This document shows, one piece after another, positions 43,397 to 51,944 of a DNA stretch of 52,714 nt. Made by a program: the position numbers and the translations under genes. Positions within the stretch are counted from its first letter, which is position 1, and each line of letters starts with the position of its first letter. Below the pieces are notes generated by a model that saw only the letters and a list, made by a program, of their open reading frames with translations, made no database searches and was not told the origin of the DNA. This DNA comes from Microvirga aerophila (GTDB taxonomy: Bacteria; Pseudomonadota; Alphaproteobacteria; Rhizobiales; Beijerinckiaceae): contig NZ_QOIO01000040.1 of the NCBI RefSeq assembly GCF_003332305.1, positions 1 through 52,714 on the forward strand, written 5' to 3'.

Positions 43397-44416
43397 CTAC
43401 TTCAGGATCGGCGCGGCGGGACGGCCCGATAGCGCCTGCACGCCGAGGATTGCTTCGACGAGTGCCAGCGCGACAGGGCTTGGAGTATCGCGCACCACCC
43501 GCGCCAGTTCCTTGACGGTCGACAGGGACTGGGACAGCGCCGGGTGGAGGGTCAGGAAGATCCGCGTGGCTTCCTTGTCGATGAGCCCCAGCGCCTTGAG
43601 GGCCAGCGCGAGAAGCACGTGGCGGTCCCATTGGAGAATGCGCCAGTCGGTCGAGGGCGGGAACTCGAACGCCGCATTGAACAGCTTTTCCAACTGCCGG
43701 TCATCGCTCCGGGACGCCGCAGTGAACAGCTCTCCTACCTCGTGCTCCGTCAGGTTGAACGTGAGCGTCGCGCGCTGAAGCGCGGTTGCGGCCGCGACCC
43801 TGTCGCGGATGCGGACCCGGCGTTCCGGCGGCGCGGCGATGTACAGGGCGGCTTCGTCCGCAACCGTCAGGTCGGACCGGTCGAGAAGGACAAGCGCGAC
43901 GGCTGGTCGCTCCTTGGCTCGCCGGATCAGCTCCCTGAAGGCCGCGTCCGAGGGCGCAAGGGCGGGATTGGCCGCAAGCGCGATTTCGATTCGACTTTCG
44001 CGCAGGACGAGAAGGCGGTCCAGCGTCCAGGCGTCGAGATCAGGCCTGCCTGCGAGCTGCAACCGTCCCTCGGGCGTGGCGAAATGCCTGACATTGGCCG
44101 AACCCGGAGGATGCGAAGGGCCCGTTCGCAGGATGTCGCGCGCCTGTGGGCAGAGGCGCGCCAGATGCTCGAGAACGGAAGCCGGCGTATCCGCGCAAGG
44201 GGTAAGGATGCGCGCGATGTCGGCGAGCGTCGCGGCGTCGACCATCGGCAGGAAGCCGAGCGCCAAGGCCTCGAAGGTCGCGATGATCTCCCGGTCGCGC
44301 GCAGGCGCAGCAACGAACATCTCCGCGTTGACCCGCAGGAGAGCTGCGCGGGGATCGAACCCACTGGTCTCCGTCGAGCTCAGGCTCGATAGATCCGGCC
44401 ATGCAAGGGACGCCAC
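43397..44416 (-). CDS. DUF2336 family protein
   Basis: A 339-aa protein of HEAT-like repeats. It has repeated short helical pairs (e.g. EHLARLCPQARDILRTGPSH, LAGRPDLDAWTLDRLLVLRE, IALAANPALAPSDAAFREL), as in DUF2336 proteins of alphaproteobacteria, whose role is uncharacterised. There is no signal peptide or membrane helix. The start is GTG 44416, with GAGAG upstream; no better ATG lies at the N-terminus. It is divergent from the 67-aa gene at 44676, with 259 bp between. Confidence 0.82.
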   Translation of the reverse strand: MASLAWPDLSSLSSTETSGFDPRAALLRVNAEMFVAAPARDREIIATFEALALGFLPMVDAATLADIARILTPCADTPASVLEHLARLCPQARDILRTGPSHPPGSANVRHFATPEGRLQLAGRPDLDAWTLDRLLVLRESRIEIALAANPALAPSDAAFRELIRRAKERPAVALVLLDRSDLTVADEAALYIAAPPERRVRIRDRVAAATALQRATLTFNLTEHEVGELFTAASRSDDRQLEKLFNAAFEFPPSTDWRILQWDRHVLLALALKALGLIDKEATRIFLTLHPALSQSLSTVKELARVVRDTPSPVALALVEAILGVQALSGRPAAPILK

Positions 44417-44675
44417 GGGCTTGATACTCTCGGCAACGCAACTGACTCCATGACCCTACGCAATCGCTCTTAGCGGATCATTAAACATCCCTTTGGGGAA
44501 AACAGATTGTGATCGTGGCCGTCCGGAACATTAAGCGCAGCTGTATTGTTGGATTTGCAACAGGCGGCGTTTTTCGGGTCTGGCTCAGCAATCTGGAAAC
44601 GGTCTGTTAACCATAGGGTCTTTTTTGTGAGGGTAGTCTAACCAGCCGAGTCCGGTTGAAAGGGAGGACATTCAA

Positions 44676-44879
44676 ATGCAAGAGGTCCTGATAAGATCGC
44701 CTGGTGTCGTCGTCGCTTTTCCCGACGCGACATCGCGCCCGCAACGCCCGCTATCCGCCGATGAGCCAAGGGGAGAGATCCTGCTCTTCACGGGTGTCCG
44801 TTACGAGAGGCCCTCTCCGAACCCGGGTCCTTCGCGCCCGTTCATTTCGGATGGTCCTGGACGTCGCCGCCGCTTCTGA
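44676..44879 (+). CDS. 67-aa protein of unknown function
   Basis: A small basic, proline-rich protein (MQEVLIRSPGVVVAFPDATS ... LLFTGVRYER ... SRPFISDGPGRRRRF). It has a strong ribosome site (GGGAGG eight bases before ATG 44676) and codon use like its neighbours, which argue that it is real. There is no signal peptide or membrane helix; a short hydrophobic strand (GVVVAFPD) and the GRRRRF tail are notable. I do not recognise a family. It lies in a gap between divergent DUF2336 and a GNAT gene on the opposite strand. Confidence 0.6.
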   Translation: MQEVLIRSPGVVVAFPDATSRPQRPLSADEPRGEILLFTGVRYERPSPNPGPSRPFISDGPGRRRRF

Positions 44880-44925
44880 TTTTCGGAGTGCTGCCCCGCC
44901 AAGGGTTTTGTGTGCAGTCCTGACG

Positions 44926-45429
44926 TCAGTTGTTTCGTGTTTTCAGTTCGCGCACCATGAGTGCCGCGTCCGGCCCATAGCTCGAGAGCTTGGTCTTCAG
45001 GCCCGGAATATCCTGCGCGCGGAAATCCAGCTTTTCCCAGAATCTCTGTGATTTGTTCACGGCCACCAACGACATGGCGCCGTACCCCGCCTTCCCGGCA
45101 TGATCGGTCAGCCGGTCGATGATCTGTCCCGCATAGCCCCTCCCGCGCCCTTCCGGCAGCAGCGCCACATCGTGGACGTAGTAGGTGTTCGCGTCGCGGG
45201 GAATCTCCCCCAATGGTGAATTCAATGGCGGCGGCTCCGCCAGTCGCCATGGATGCGTGAGCGCGTAACCGATGGGGCGGCCGTTTCCAACGAGCACGTG
45301 GCACCCCTGCGGGTAGAGATGCAGGCGCTCGACGAATACCGACCTATCTTCCGGGTGATCCACGTGGATGCGGTCCGCAAGGGCCTGCACGGCATCGACG
45401 TCCTGGGACACCATGGGGCGCCAGGACAT
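44926..45429 (-). CDS. GNAT family N-acetyltransferase
   Basis: A 167-aa acetyl-CoA-dependent transferase. The acetyl-CoA loop is VALLPEGRGRGYAGQIIDRL (Q/RxxGxG/A pattern at about 95-110), preceded by YYVHDVALL and followed by NKSQRFWEKLDF, the usual beta-5/alpha-4 region. The acceptor is unknown. Its ATG 45429 overlaps the stop of the DUF1254 gene by one base (TGATG), so it is the third gene of a DUF1214-DUF1254-GNAT operon. Confidence 0.9.
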   Translation of the reverse strand: MSWRPMVSQDVDAVQALADRIHVDHPEDRSVFVERLHLYPQGCHVLVGNGRPIGYALTHPWRLAEPPPLNSPLGEIPRDANTYYVHDVALLPEGRGRGYAGQIIDRLTDHAGKAGYGAMSLVAVNKSQRFWEKLDFRAQDIPGLKTKLSSYGPDAALMVRELKTRNN

Positions 45430-45992
45430 CAGACCTGCTCGTCCACCGTGCAGGAGACCGCCTCGGCGGCCTGTTGGGCCTGCGCGTGCAGGCTTGAGGT
45501 GGGGGCCACGACCCGAACGATCATGAAGCCCCGCGACTCTGGGGCGACGATCCGAACATCTCGCGAGGGCTCGTTCACGTCCTCGCCGGCGCGGGCCTCG
45601 TCCAGCTGCCGGGCGGTCATGACGACGATCTCGAGTTCACCCCGCACAGCGGCGCGGTCGGTCACGGCGAAGAACACGCCCCCGGTCTTCGTGTGGAAGG
45701 AGAACGACAGGAAGAGCGCGCCGGTCTTGGCCGCGATGCGTGCGGGTCCGTCGCTCAGATTGAACGCGCAGGCCGCGACGGCGGCCGCCGGATCGGGCAT
45801 CGGCAGCCAGGTGTTGGCTCCACCGGGCGCGCTGATGATCTGGGCGTGTTCGGCCGCAAGGGTCGGCTGGATCCGGCCGAACGCATCCTGCTCCGCGTAG
45901 CGCGGGGCGGTGAGGATCGCCGCAATGTGGACCCCGGCCGCCAGGACGACGCCCACGAAGGTGGCAAGCAGGAGACGGTTGAGGAAGCTCAT
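45429..45992 (-). CDS. DUF1254-like membrane-anchored protein
   Basis: A 187-aa protein with one N-terminal membrane helix (MSFLNRLLLATFVGVVLAAG), then a periplasmic part with RYAEQDAFGRIQ, CAFNLSDGPARI, SFSFHTKTGGVFFAVTDRAA and a C-terminal SSLHAQAQQAAEAVSC. This fits the short DUF1254 partner of DUF1214 proteins in Rhizobiales; elsewhere the two domains are usually fused in one ~450-aa protein. Start ATG 45992 overlaps the upstream stop as ATGA. The function is unknown. Confidence 0.75.
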   Translation of the reverse strand: MSFLNRLLLATFVGVVLAAGVHIAAILTAPRYAEQDAFGRIQPTLAAEHAQIISAPGGANTWLPMPDPAAAVAACAFNLSDGPARIAAKTGALFLSFSFHTKTGGVFFAVTDRAAVRGELEIVVMTARQLDEARAGEDVNEPSRDVRIVAPESRGFMIVRVVAPTSSLHAQAQQAAEAVSCTVDEQV

Positions 45993-46657
45993 GACCCGCA
46001 TCCCAGGCGTTCGATGGTGGGAAGATCCTCCGCCTTGAGGTTCGCGCCGCCCGCGCCGGCCATGTCGTAGAGACGGAGCACCAAGCTGAACGATCCCGAT
46101 GGGGGAAGCTGCAGCCAGTTGCCCGCACTGAGATCCCGCGACAGGTTCAGGAAGAAGAGATTGTCCGTGTTCCGCACGATTTCCGACGAGGTGAAGCTGC
46201 TTCGCGCCGAGCCGGAGGCGGGGAGGCGTCCATCCCGGTCGTAGAGCGTTAGCGTCCAGATGCGCGCGGCGGGCATGACCGCCCCAATCCGGTAGGAGCA
46301 GCCGGAATCGAGCTCGCGACCCTCATTATCGGTCCTGGCCGTCACGGCCAGACCCTCGCCCGTGGCGAGGGGCACGTCCCCTCCATACGCGACGATCGCC
46401 CGCATATAGGGATCGGCCTCGGGAGAGCCGAGCTTCGGCCAGGTCTGCCACGGCCCGATCCTGACGCCGCCGAAAGGCGGATCGCCCTTCAAGGCAAGGT
46501 AGGCCGAGCCCAGGCCCAGCGCCAGCGCGAGCAGCAGGGCGTAGATGATGAGGAGGACCGTTGGATTGAATCTGGAGGTCACGGGCAACGACGAAATGGA
46601 GGAGGCCCGCACGAAGGCGGGCGCCGGAGTTTTGGTCAATACAGGCTGGACGTTCAT
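45989..46657 (-). CDS. DUF1214 membrane-anchored protein
   Basis: A 222-aa protein. An N-terminal stretch precedes a membrane helix (LLIIYALLLALALGLGSAYL) and a periplasmic DUF1214 domain (RIWTLTLYDRDGRLPASGSA, SFTSSEIVRNTDNLFFLNLS, ending LRLYDMAG). DUF1214 proteins are beta-rich and of unproven function. It is coupled to the DUF1254 gene by ATGA overlap. The true start is uncertain: ATG 46657 is used, but a dispersed repeat lies immediately upstream and a GTG near the helix is possible. Confidence 0.78.
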   Translation of the reverse strand: MNVQPVLTKTPAPAFVRASSISSLPVTSRFNPTVLLIIYALLLALALGLGSAYLALKGDPPFGGVRIGPWQTWPKLGSPEADPYMRAIVAYGGDVPLATGEGLAVTARTDNEGRELDSGCSYRIGAVMPAARIWTLTLYDRDGRLPASGSARSSFTSSEIVRNTDNLFFLNLSRDLSAGNWLQLPPSGSFSLVLRLYDMAGAGGANLKAEDLPTIERLGCGS

Positions 46658-46663
46658 CCGACT

Positions 46664-46763
46664 AGCGCATCGTGTTGAAAAGTGGTTCCGGTTGTCGGCA
46701 CCGAACGATGCGCAGCTCATAGACGTGCGCACCGGACGAATCCCCAAAAGTGCAATCCACTTT
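46664..46763. repeat. Dispersed small repeat with AGCGCATCG arms
   Basis: GCGCATCGT (46665-46673) pairs with ACGATGCGC (46705-46713) around a loop containing AAAAGTGGTTCCGG; a second AAAAGTG/CACTTTT pair lies at 46745-46762. It resembles the element at 4622. It lies between the PBP1A gene and the DUF1214 gene, both on the minus strand. Confidence 0.55.
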
Positions 46764-46776
46764 TGTGCGCAACCCG

Positions 46777-48993
46777 TTACGGCATTGCAACTTGGCGGGC
46801 GGCGCTGGCGGCCGGCCGAGCGGCAGCTTGGTTGCGCGCGGCCTCGGCTTCCCTTGCGGCCGCTGCCGGCCGCTCGGCCGATTTGAACAGGTTGCCGATA
46901 TCACCCAGCACATCGAACGAACGGCGCGAAAGCGTGCCCGCCAGATAGGCCTGCGCGGTCGCCTGTTGCTCGGCCGGGCTACCCGGTTTCGCCGCCACGG
47001 TCGGAGCTGCGGCGTCCACACCCGGGAGGGGGCGGATCTCGAGGTTCTGATGGGCGACTGTCATCACCTCTTTCCAGGTCATGGCTGGGAGGGTGCCGCC
47101 GGTCATGTCGTTCATGGTGCTGTGATCGTCGTTGCCGTACCAGACTGCCGCCGCGAGATTGCCCGTGTACCCCACGAACCAGGCGTCGCGGTAGGCGTTG
47201 GTGGTGCCGGTCTTGCCGGCCGTCTTGATGCCGTCCAGGGCGGCGCGCTTGCCCGTGCCTTCCTCCACCACCTTGTTCAGCATGAAGTTCATGTCGTTGA
47301 CCACGCGGGTTTCGAGGACCTGCTTGGGCTGGACGGCCTGGTCGCGGCGATAGATGACCTCGCCGGACGAGTTGCGCACCTCCCAGGCCGCATAGGGATC
47401 GGCCCGCTTGCCGCCATTGGCGAAGACCGCATAGGACGCCGCCATGTCGATGACCGTCACCTCGGCGGCGCCGATGGGCAGCGAGCTCGAATCCGTCAGC
47501 GGGTGGGACAGGCCCATGCGCTTGGCCGTGTCCATGATGACCGCACGGCCCGCCTTGGCGTTGCTTTTGCCGATCTCAAGGGACATGCGCACCGGGATGG
47601 AGTTGATCGAGCGGGCGATGGCCGAGGTGAGGGACATCGAGCCCGAGAACGACCGGCCATAGTTCTGCGGGCACCAGTTGCCGAGGCAGATGGGCTGGTC
47701 GACCACATTCGAATTCGGCCGCAGCTTCGGGTTGACCGTCATGGCGGCCGCATAGACGAACGGCTTGAAGGATGAGCCGGGCTGGCGCAGGGCTCCGGTC
47801 GCGCGGTTGAACTGGCTCTGGCCGTAGTCGCGCCCGCCCACGATGGCTCTGACGGCCCCGTCGGAATCGAGCACCACGATCGCGCCTTGTCCCGCCTTAT
47901 ACTGCCGTCCGTGCTGGCGAAGCATGTTCTCGAGGGTCTGCTCCGCATGCTGCTGGAGGTTGGTGTCCAGGGGCGTCTTGACGATGAGCACGCGGTCACT
48001 GCCGAGCTTCTTCGCGGTTGCAAGCTGCTTCACCTGCTCGAAGGCCCAGTCGAGATAGAAGTCGGGAGTCGTCTCGCGGCTGCGGTTGACCGGGGTCGCC
48101 GGGTTGCGGCGCGCAATCTGGATCTGGCCTTCGGTCAGAAAGCCTGCCTCCACCATGTTGCGCAACACCTCGTTGGCGCGGGCGCGGGCCGCCGGGAGGT
48201 TGACGTGGGGGGCGTATTTGGTGGGAGCCTTGAACAGGCCCGCCAGCATGGCGGCTTCGGCCAGGGTGAGATCCTTGGCCGGCTTGCCGAAGTAATACTC
48301 GGCCGCCGCCACGGCTCCGTGAGCGCCGCCGCCCATATAGGCGCGGTCGAGATAGAGCTTGAGGATTTCGTCCTTGGTCAGGTGGAACTCGAGCCAGAGC
48401 GCCAGGAAGGCTTCCTTGATCTTGCGCTCGAGGGAGCGCTCGTTGGTCAGGAAGAGGTTCTTAGCGAGCTGCTGGGTGATGGACGAGCCGCCCTGCACCA
48501 CGCCGCCGCCCTTGGCGTTGACCATAAGCGCCCGGAACGTGCCGATGGGGTCGATGCCCCAGTGCTCGTAGAAGCGCCGGTCCTCGGTCGCGAGAGCGGC
48601 CTTGACGAGATAGTCCGGGAAGTCCTCGAGCTTGTAGGAATCGTCGAGATGCAGGCCGCGCCGCCCGGCCTCCTGACCGTACCGGTCCAGGAAGGTCACG
48701 GCGAGATCCTGGGTCTTGAGCCAGTCATCCTCCGTCTCCCGGAAGGCCGGGAGCGCGAGGGCGAGCATGACCACGCCGCCCACGAGGCCAAGGGTCGTCG
48801 CCTCGCTGGTCAGATCCAGCACGACCCGGGACGCGCCGCGGAACCGCAGGCATTTGGCCTTTTCCGAATAGGAATCCCAGGCCTGGGCCAAGCCTCGCCC
48901 ACCCTGGAACAGGAATGAGTTCAGCCAAGCGTCGAACGCCAGCGCCGCGCGCTTGAGCCGGGTCGTAAACGGGGTGGGGGGATGGGAGCGCAC
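46777..48993 (-). CDS. Class A penicillin-binding protein, PBP1A type
   Basis: A 738-aa bifunctional peptidoglycan synthase. A cytoplasmic N-terminus of about 60 residues leads to one membrane helix (about 64-86), then GT51 glycosyltransferase (catalytic Glu137 in ATEDRRFYEHWG, then QGGSSITQQLAKNLFLTNER and KIKEAFLALWLE) and a transpeptidase with SSFKPFVY (SxxK serine), SRSINSIP-type SxN and KTGTTNAYRDAWFVGY (KTG). The C-terminal tail is Ala-rich. It polymerises lipid II and cross-links it in the periplasm. The start GTG 48993 has GAGGA five bases upstream; a TTG at 49023 is the alternative. murJ is 21 kb away. Confidence 0.95.
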   Translation of the reverse strand: MRSHPPTPFTTRLKRAALAFDAWLNSFLFQGGRGLAQAWDSYSEKAKCLRFRGASRVVLDLTSEATTLGLVGGVVMLALALPAFRETEDDWLKTQDLAVTFLDRYGQEAGRRGLHLDDSYKLEDFPDYLVKAALATEDRRFYEHWGIDPIGTFRALMVNAKGGGVVQGGSSITQQLAKNLFLTNERSLERKIKEAFLALWLEFHLTKDEILKLYLDRAYMGGGAHGAVAAAEYYFGKPAKDLTLAEAAMLAGLFKAPTKYAPHVNLPAARARANEVLRNMVEAGFLTEGQIQIARRNPATPVNRSRETTPDFYLDWAFEQVKQLATAKKLGSDRVLIVKTPLDTNLQQHAEQTLENMLRQHGRQYKAGQGAIVVLDSDGAVRAIVGGRDYGQSQFNRATGALRQPGSSFKPFVYAAAMTVNPKLRPNSNVVDQPICLGNWCPQNYGRSFSGSMSLTSAIARSINSIPVRMSLEIGKSNAKAGRAVIMDTAKRMGLSHPLTDSSSLPIGAAEVTVIDMAASYAVFANGGKRADPYAAWEVRNSSGEVIYRRDQAVQPKQVLETRVVNDMNFMLNKVVEEGTGKRAALDGIKTAGKTGTTNAYRDAWFVGYTGNLAAAVWYGNDDHSTMNDMTGGTLPAMTWKEVMTVAHQNLEIRPLPGVDAAAPTVAAKPGSPAEQQATAQAYLAGTLSRRSFDVLGDIGNLFKSAERPAAAAREAEAARNQAAARPAASAARQVAMP

Positions 48994-49226
48994 GGTGGTC
49001 CTCGGGGCAGGCCAGGCAACCAAGAGTGCCCGTTATGATCGTTGATTTTCGCTGCGGCAACGTCTGAACGCCGCCGAAACCTTCTATCAACAACTCGCAA
49101 ACAGGTTTATCGGTTCAAATGGCTTCTACCTCTTTAGAGGAGAAGCGTTGCAGGGCCATAACGCCGCACCGCCTATCGTTTAATTATCCTAGAAATCGCC
49201 GCAAAAACAGTCCCAAGACTCTGCTG

Positions 49227-49727
49227 ATGGAAAACTCTTTGCCTGTCATGCCCCCGGAGCCCGAGGAACTGCCGTTCTGGCGTCTGAAATCACTCGAGGC
49301 CATGAGCTCCGACGAATGGGAGAGCCTGTGCGACGGCTGCGGGCGCTGCTGTCTCGTCAAGCTCGAGGATGAGGATACGGCGGAGGTCCTGTACACGGAT
49401 GTGGGCTGCACCCTGCTGGACGGTCAGGCCTGCCGCTGCCGCGACTACCCCAACCGCCAGGCCAAGGTTCCCGACTGCGTGCGCCTCTCGCCCGACGCGG
49501 TGCGAAGCCTCTCCTGGCTGCCGGATACCTGCGGCTACCGGCTCGTGGCCGAGGGCCGGGACCTCTACTGGTGGCATCCGCTCGTCTCGGGCGATCCAGA
49601 GACCGTTCATGCGGCCGGGATCTCGGTGCGTGACCGGGTGGCGGGCCCCGAGGAGGACTTTACGGTCCGGGAATTGCTTGAGCGGTTGACCGACTGGCCG
49701 AAGGACGATCCATACCGGGAAGGGTAA
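49227..49727 (+). CDS. YcgN-family cysteine cluster protein (UPF0260)
   Basis: A 166-aa protein with the zinc/iron-chelating CxxCxC(2) cluster [15 protein letters not shown] near 34-48 and a second cysteine group ([20 protein letters not shown], then [10 protein letters not shown]). It has the YcgN-type N-terminus [20 protein letters not shown] and the C-terminal [20 protein letters not shown]. The family (YkgJ/UPF0260) is of unknown function; the eight cysteines suggest a metal cluster. The start is ATG 49227 or ATG 49248; earlier in-frame codons back to 49119 lack similarity. It is divergent from PBP1A. Confidence 0.9.
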   Translation: MENSLPVMPPEPEELPFWRLKSLEAMSSDEWESLCDGCGRCCLVKLEDEDTAEVLYTDVGCTLLDGQACRCRDYPNRQAKVPDCVRLSPDAVRSLSWLPDTCGYRLVAEGRDLYWWHPLVSGDPETVHAAGISVRDRVAGPEEDFTVRELLERLTDWPKDDPYREG

Positions 49728-50061
49728 CAGCCAATCGCACCCACAGGCCATCTCAGCCTGTTCTCGGGCGGGCTATGGTTTCTGGCGTCAGACGAGCATC
49801 GATCAGCCTTGACGCGGTGAGGAAATAGGCCCAGCGTGAGATGTCGAACCACGGAGGCTACGATAATGACGCCGCCGCAGAGCAGTTCACTGGGTCTCTC
49901 GTAAGCCAGGCGTGGCCCCGCGCGAAAGACCGCTTATCAGACAATCAGAATCGACTTGCCGGCATTGGCCGGATCATTAGCAATTGCAAAATCCCGTATG
50001 GGTCATCGGAGGCTGAAGCCTGGCTTCGGCCCCCATCCTCTTGCGTCCCGGCAAAGGCCGA
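49728..50061. other. 334-bp gap without a supported gene
   Basis: Convergent gap between the YcgN-type gene and the AI-2E-family permease. It has no open frame with a ribosome site. A short hairpin GCTGAAG-CCTGG-CTTCGGC lies near 50012-50030 and could help end the permease transcript, but no T-run accompanies it. Confidence 0.5.
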
Positions 50062-51129
50062 TCAGTGGCTCTCCGCCGGCGTTTCTCCGGGCACGGGCGT
50101 TTCCTCGCCCAAGGTTTCCTTCACGTAGAGCTTCTTGACCAGCACGTAGGCAACCACCGCGAGTGGGAAGCCGAAGATGAGCCCGTAGGTCCCGAACAGC
50201 ACGCTGCCCGCCACAATGGCGAAGAGGGCGAGGGCCGGCGGCACCGTTACGACTTTCCTGGCCACGAGCGGAAAGATGATGTTGCCTTCGATCTGCTGGA
50301 TGACGAAGGCGGCCACGATCGTCCAGATCGCCACCTCGGAGCTGACCGTAAAGCCCATCAAGACGGCCGGGAGCGCGCCGAGAATGGGGCCGAGGAACGG
50401 GATGAAGTCCACGAGGCCCGCGATGAGGCCGAGGGCGAACGGGGAGGGCAGGCCGATCAGCCAATAAGCGATCGTCGACAGAACGCCCACGCAGGTCATG
50501 GCGATGAGCTGGGACACGAGCCAGAGCTTCAACGCCTCGCCGGAGGCGTGGAGGGAGCTTCTCACGCGCCGGTGCTGGTTGACGGGAAAGAGCTTGACGA
50601 GGCCGTCCACGTGGGTCTTCGGCGCGGCCGCGATGTAGAGGCCCGCCACGATCACCAGGAAGAAGTCGCCGAGACCGCCCAGGATGGTTCCGCCGATGCC
50701 GGCAAGGCGCGCCGCGAGGCCGCCCGATCCCTGATCGTTGAACGCCTGCGAGATTTCGTCCGTGACGTCGCCCAAGCCAAGGCTCTTGCTGAAATCGTTG
50801 ATGGCAGCCGGCAGGCCCTGGATGACGCCGGACAACTGGGTGCGGATCTGCGCCCCGAAGAGGAGCACGAGGCCGACCAGGATGACGAGAAAGATAAAGG
50901 CCGCCGTGGCGAGGCTCCAGCGGCTCGGCACACGGGCATAGCGTTCGAGAGCCTCGGCTGCGCTATGAAAGATGATGGCCGTCAGGATCGCGCCGAAGGC
51001 CAGGAGGAGGACGCCAGACAGCTTCCAGAAGATCAGCGCTAGAAGGATGATGCCCAGGGCGATGAGGATCTTTCGGATGAATTCCACATCGTCCAGCATT
51101 CTTTGAGAAGACCGCCTCGGCTCATCCAT
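50062..51129 (-). CDS. AI-2E/PerM family transporter
   Basis: A 355-aa polytopic membrane protein of the AI-2E/PerM family with about eight helices: an N-terminal pair (ILIALGIILLALIFWKLSGV, then LLLAFGAILTAIIF), a central cytosolic/helical region and the C-terminal signature GLIAGLVDFIPFLGPILGAL with the PLVARKVVTVPPAL segment. Members move small molecules or act as Na+/H+ antiporters; the substrate here is unknown. The start ATG 51129 is preceded by an in-frame GTG. It is the only gene on its transcript. Confidence 0.88.
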   Translation of the reverse strand: MDEPRRSSQRMLDDVEFIRKILIALGIILLALIFWKLSGVLLLAFGAILTAIIFHSAAEALERYARVPSRWSLATAAFIFLVILVGLVLLFGAQIRTQLSGVIQGLPAAINDFSKSLGLGDVTDEISQAFNDQGSGGLAARLAGIGGTILGGLGDFFLVIVAGLYIAAAPKTHVDGLVKLFPVNQHRRVRSSLHASGEALKLWLVSQLIAMTCVGVLSTIAYWLIGLPSPFALGLIAGLVDFIPFLGPILGALPAVLMGFTVSSEVAIWTIVAAFVIQQIEGNIIFPLVARKVVTVPPALALFAIVAGSVLFGTYGLIFGFPLAVVAYVLVKKLYVKETLGEETPVPGETPAESH

Positions 51130-51317
51130 CACTCACACCTCGATATCTGGCGGAACAATCCCAACCGCGAAGCTTGGTTCCTTAGAGGCATGGAAGCTCG
51201 GCTGCTTGACTCTTAAGACGAATGGCAAAGCTAAAAAGTATTCACTTTAATATGAGAATATGAATTCAAGGAACGCTTCTTTTCCTGGTTGGTTAATTTG
51301 GTAAAGGAGTGGTTGAT

Positions 51318-51398
51318 ATGACTTCGAGCGCAATTTGCTTCGTTCTTGGTACTGTCTTCCCGCTAGCCACCGTGGGTTGGCTGATCATGCAGGGCTAG
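51318..51398 (+). CDS. 26-aa hydrophobic microprotein
   Basis: Reads MTSSAICFVLGTVFPLATVG-WLIMQG, one membrane-spanning stretch with a short N-terminal polar end. A good ribosome site, AAAGGAG, lies eight bases before ATG 51318, and a long perfect hairpin follows at 51478. It lies in an otherwise empty, AT-richer 404-bp gap upstream of AI-2E family and glycine-zipper genes. The size and composition match stress-type single-helix microproteins, but no homologue was checked. It is predicted from sequence features only. Confidence 0.5.
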   Translation: MTSSAICFVLGTVFPLATVGWLIMQG

Positions 51399-51477
51399 AT
51401 CGTTTATAAATTTATTTGTCATGACCTATGTATCGAATAGATGTTGCGTAAGAGTGTGCGTTAGTTGCGTGTATAGG

Positions 51478-51523
51478 CCATAGTAAAGCCCGCCCAAGAT
51501 TACTTGGGCGGGCTTTACTATGG
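51478..51523. terminator. 21-bp perfect hairpin, bidirectional terminator
   Basis: A 21-bp perfect stem (51478-51498 with 51503-51523) and a 4-nt ATTA loop, with AAAGCCCGCCC/GGGCGGGCTTT in the centre. It is placed so as to end both the plus-strand microprotein transcript and the minus-strand glycine-zipper gene (stop at 51534). Confidence 0.85.
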
Positions 51524-51533
51524 AACCGGAAGC

Positions 51534-51818
51534 TTATTGGATGACTTCGCGACAGCTCTGGTTGCCGTAAGCGTCCTGGACGCAGGTGCGCCGGCTGATC
51601 GTTCCGGTGGTGCTCGCCTCCGGCACCACGACCACGCCTGCCGGGGCCTGCGTCTTGGCGTTCTGCTCGGCGATACCGCCGGCCACGCCGCCGACACCCG
51701 CGCCGATGGCAGCGCCGACCGGACCGCCGACGATTGCGCCGGTCACAGCACCGGTGGCCACGCCAGCGGCAGTGCCTTCCTGGGCAGACGCAGAAACGGC
51801 CAGGATTAGCTTACGCAT
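51534..51818 (-). CDS. Glycine-zipper protein with unusually short signal peptide
   Basis: A 94-aa protein. It starts MRKLILAVSASAQEGTAAGV, then has a glycine zipper (GAVTGAIVGGPVGAAIGAGV, then GGVAGGIAEQ) and a C-terminus with two cysteines (RTCVQDAYGNQSCREV). Homologous exported proteins normally carry a ~22-aa signal peptide; here the hydrophobic core is only about five residues before the SASA cleavage motif, as if an internal piece were lost. Export may be impaired. The mature protein would be a periplasmic or outer-membrane-associated helical hairpin. The start is ATG 51816-51818; a longer frame is not available. Confidence 0.7.
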   Translation of the reverse strand: MRKLILAVSASAQEGTAAGVATGAVTGAIVGGPVGAAIGAGVGGVAGGIAEQNAKTQAPAGVVVVPEASTTGTISRRTCVQDAYGNQSCREVIQ

Positions 51819-51944
51819 GTTGAAATACTTTATCTCGAACAGTTCGGAAGACGAACGTTCCGGAGCGTGGCGGGTTCCAATGCAAAGCTTGCTTGTTGCC
51901 CAGCTTTCAGTGCGAAAAGCCGGATCGATTTTCCTCCGGGCGCG

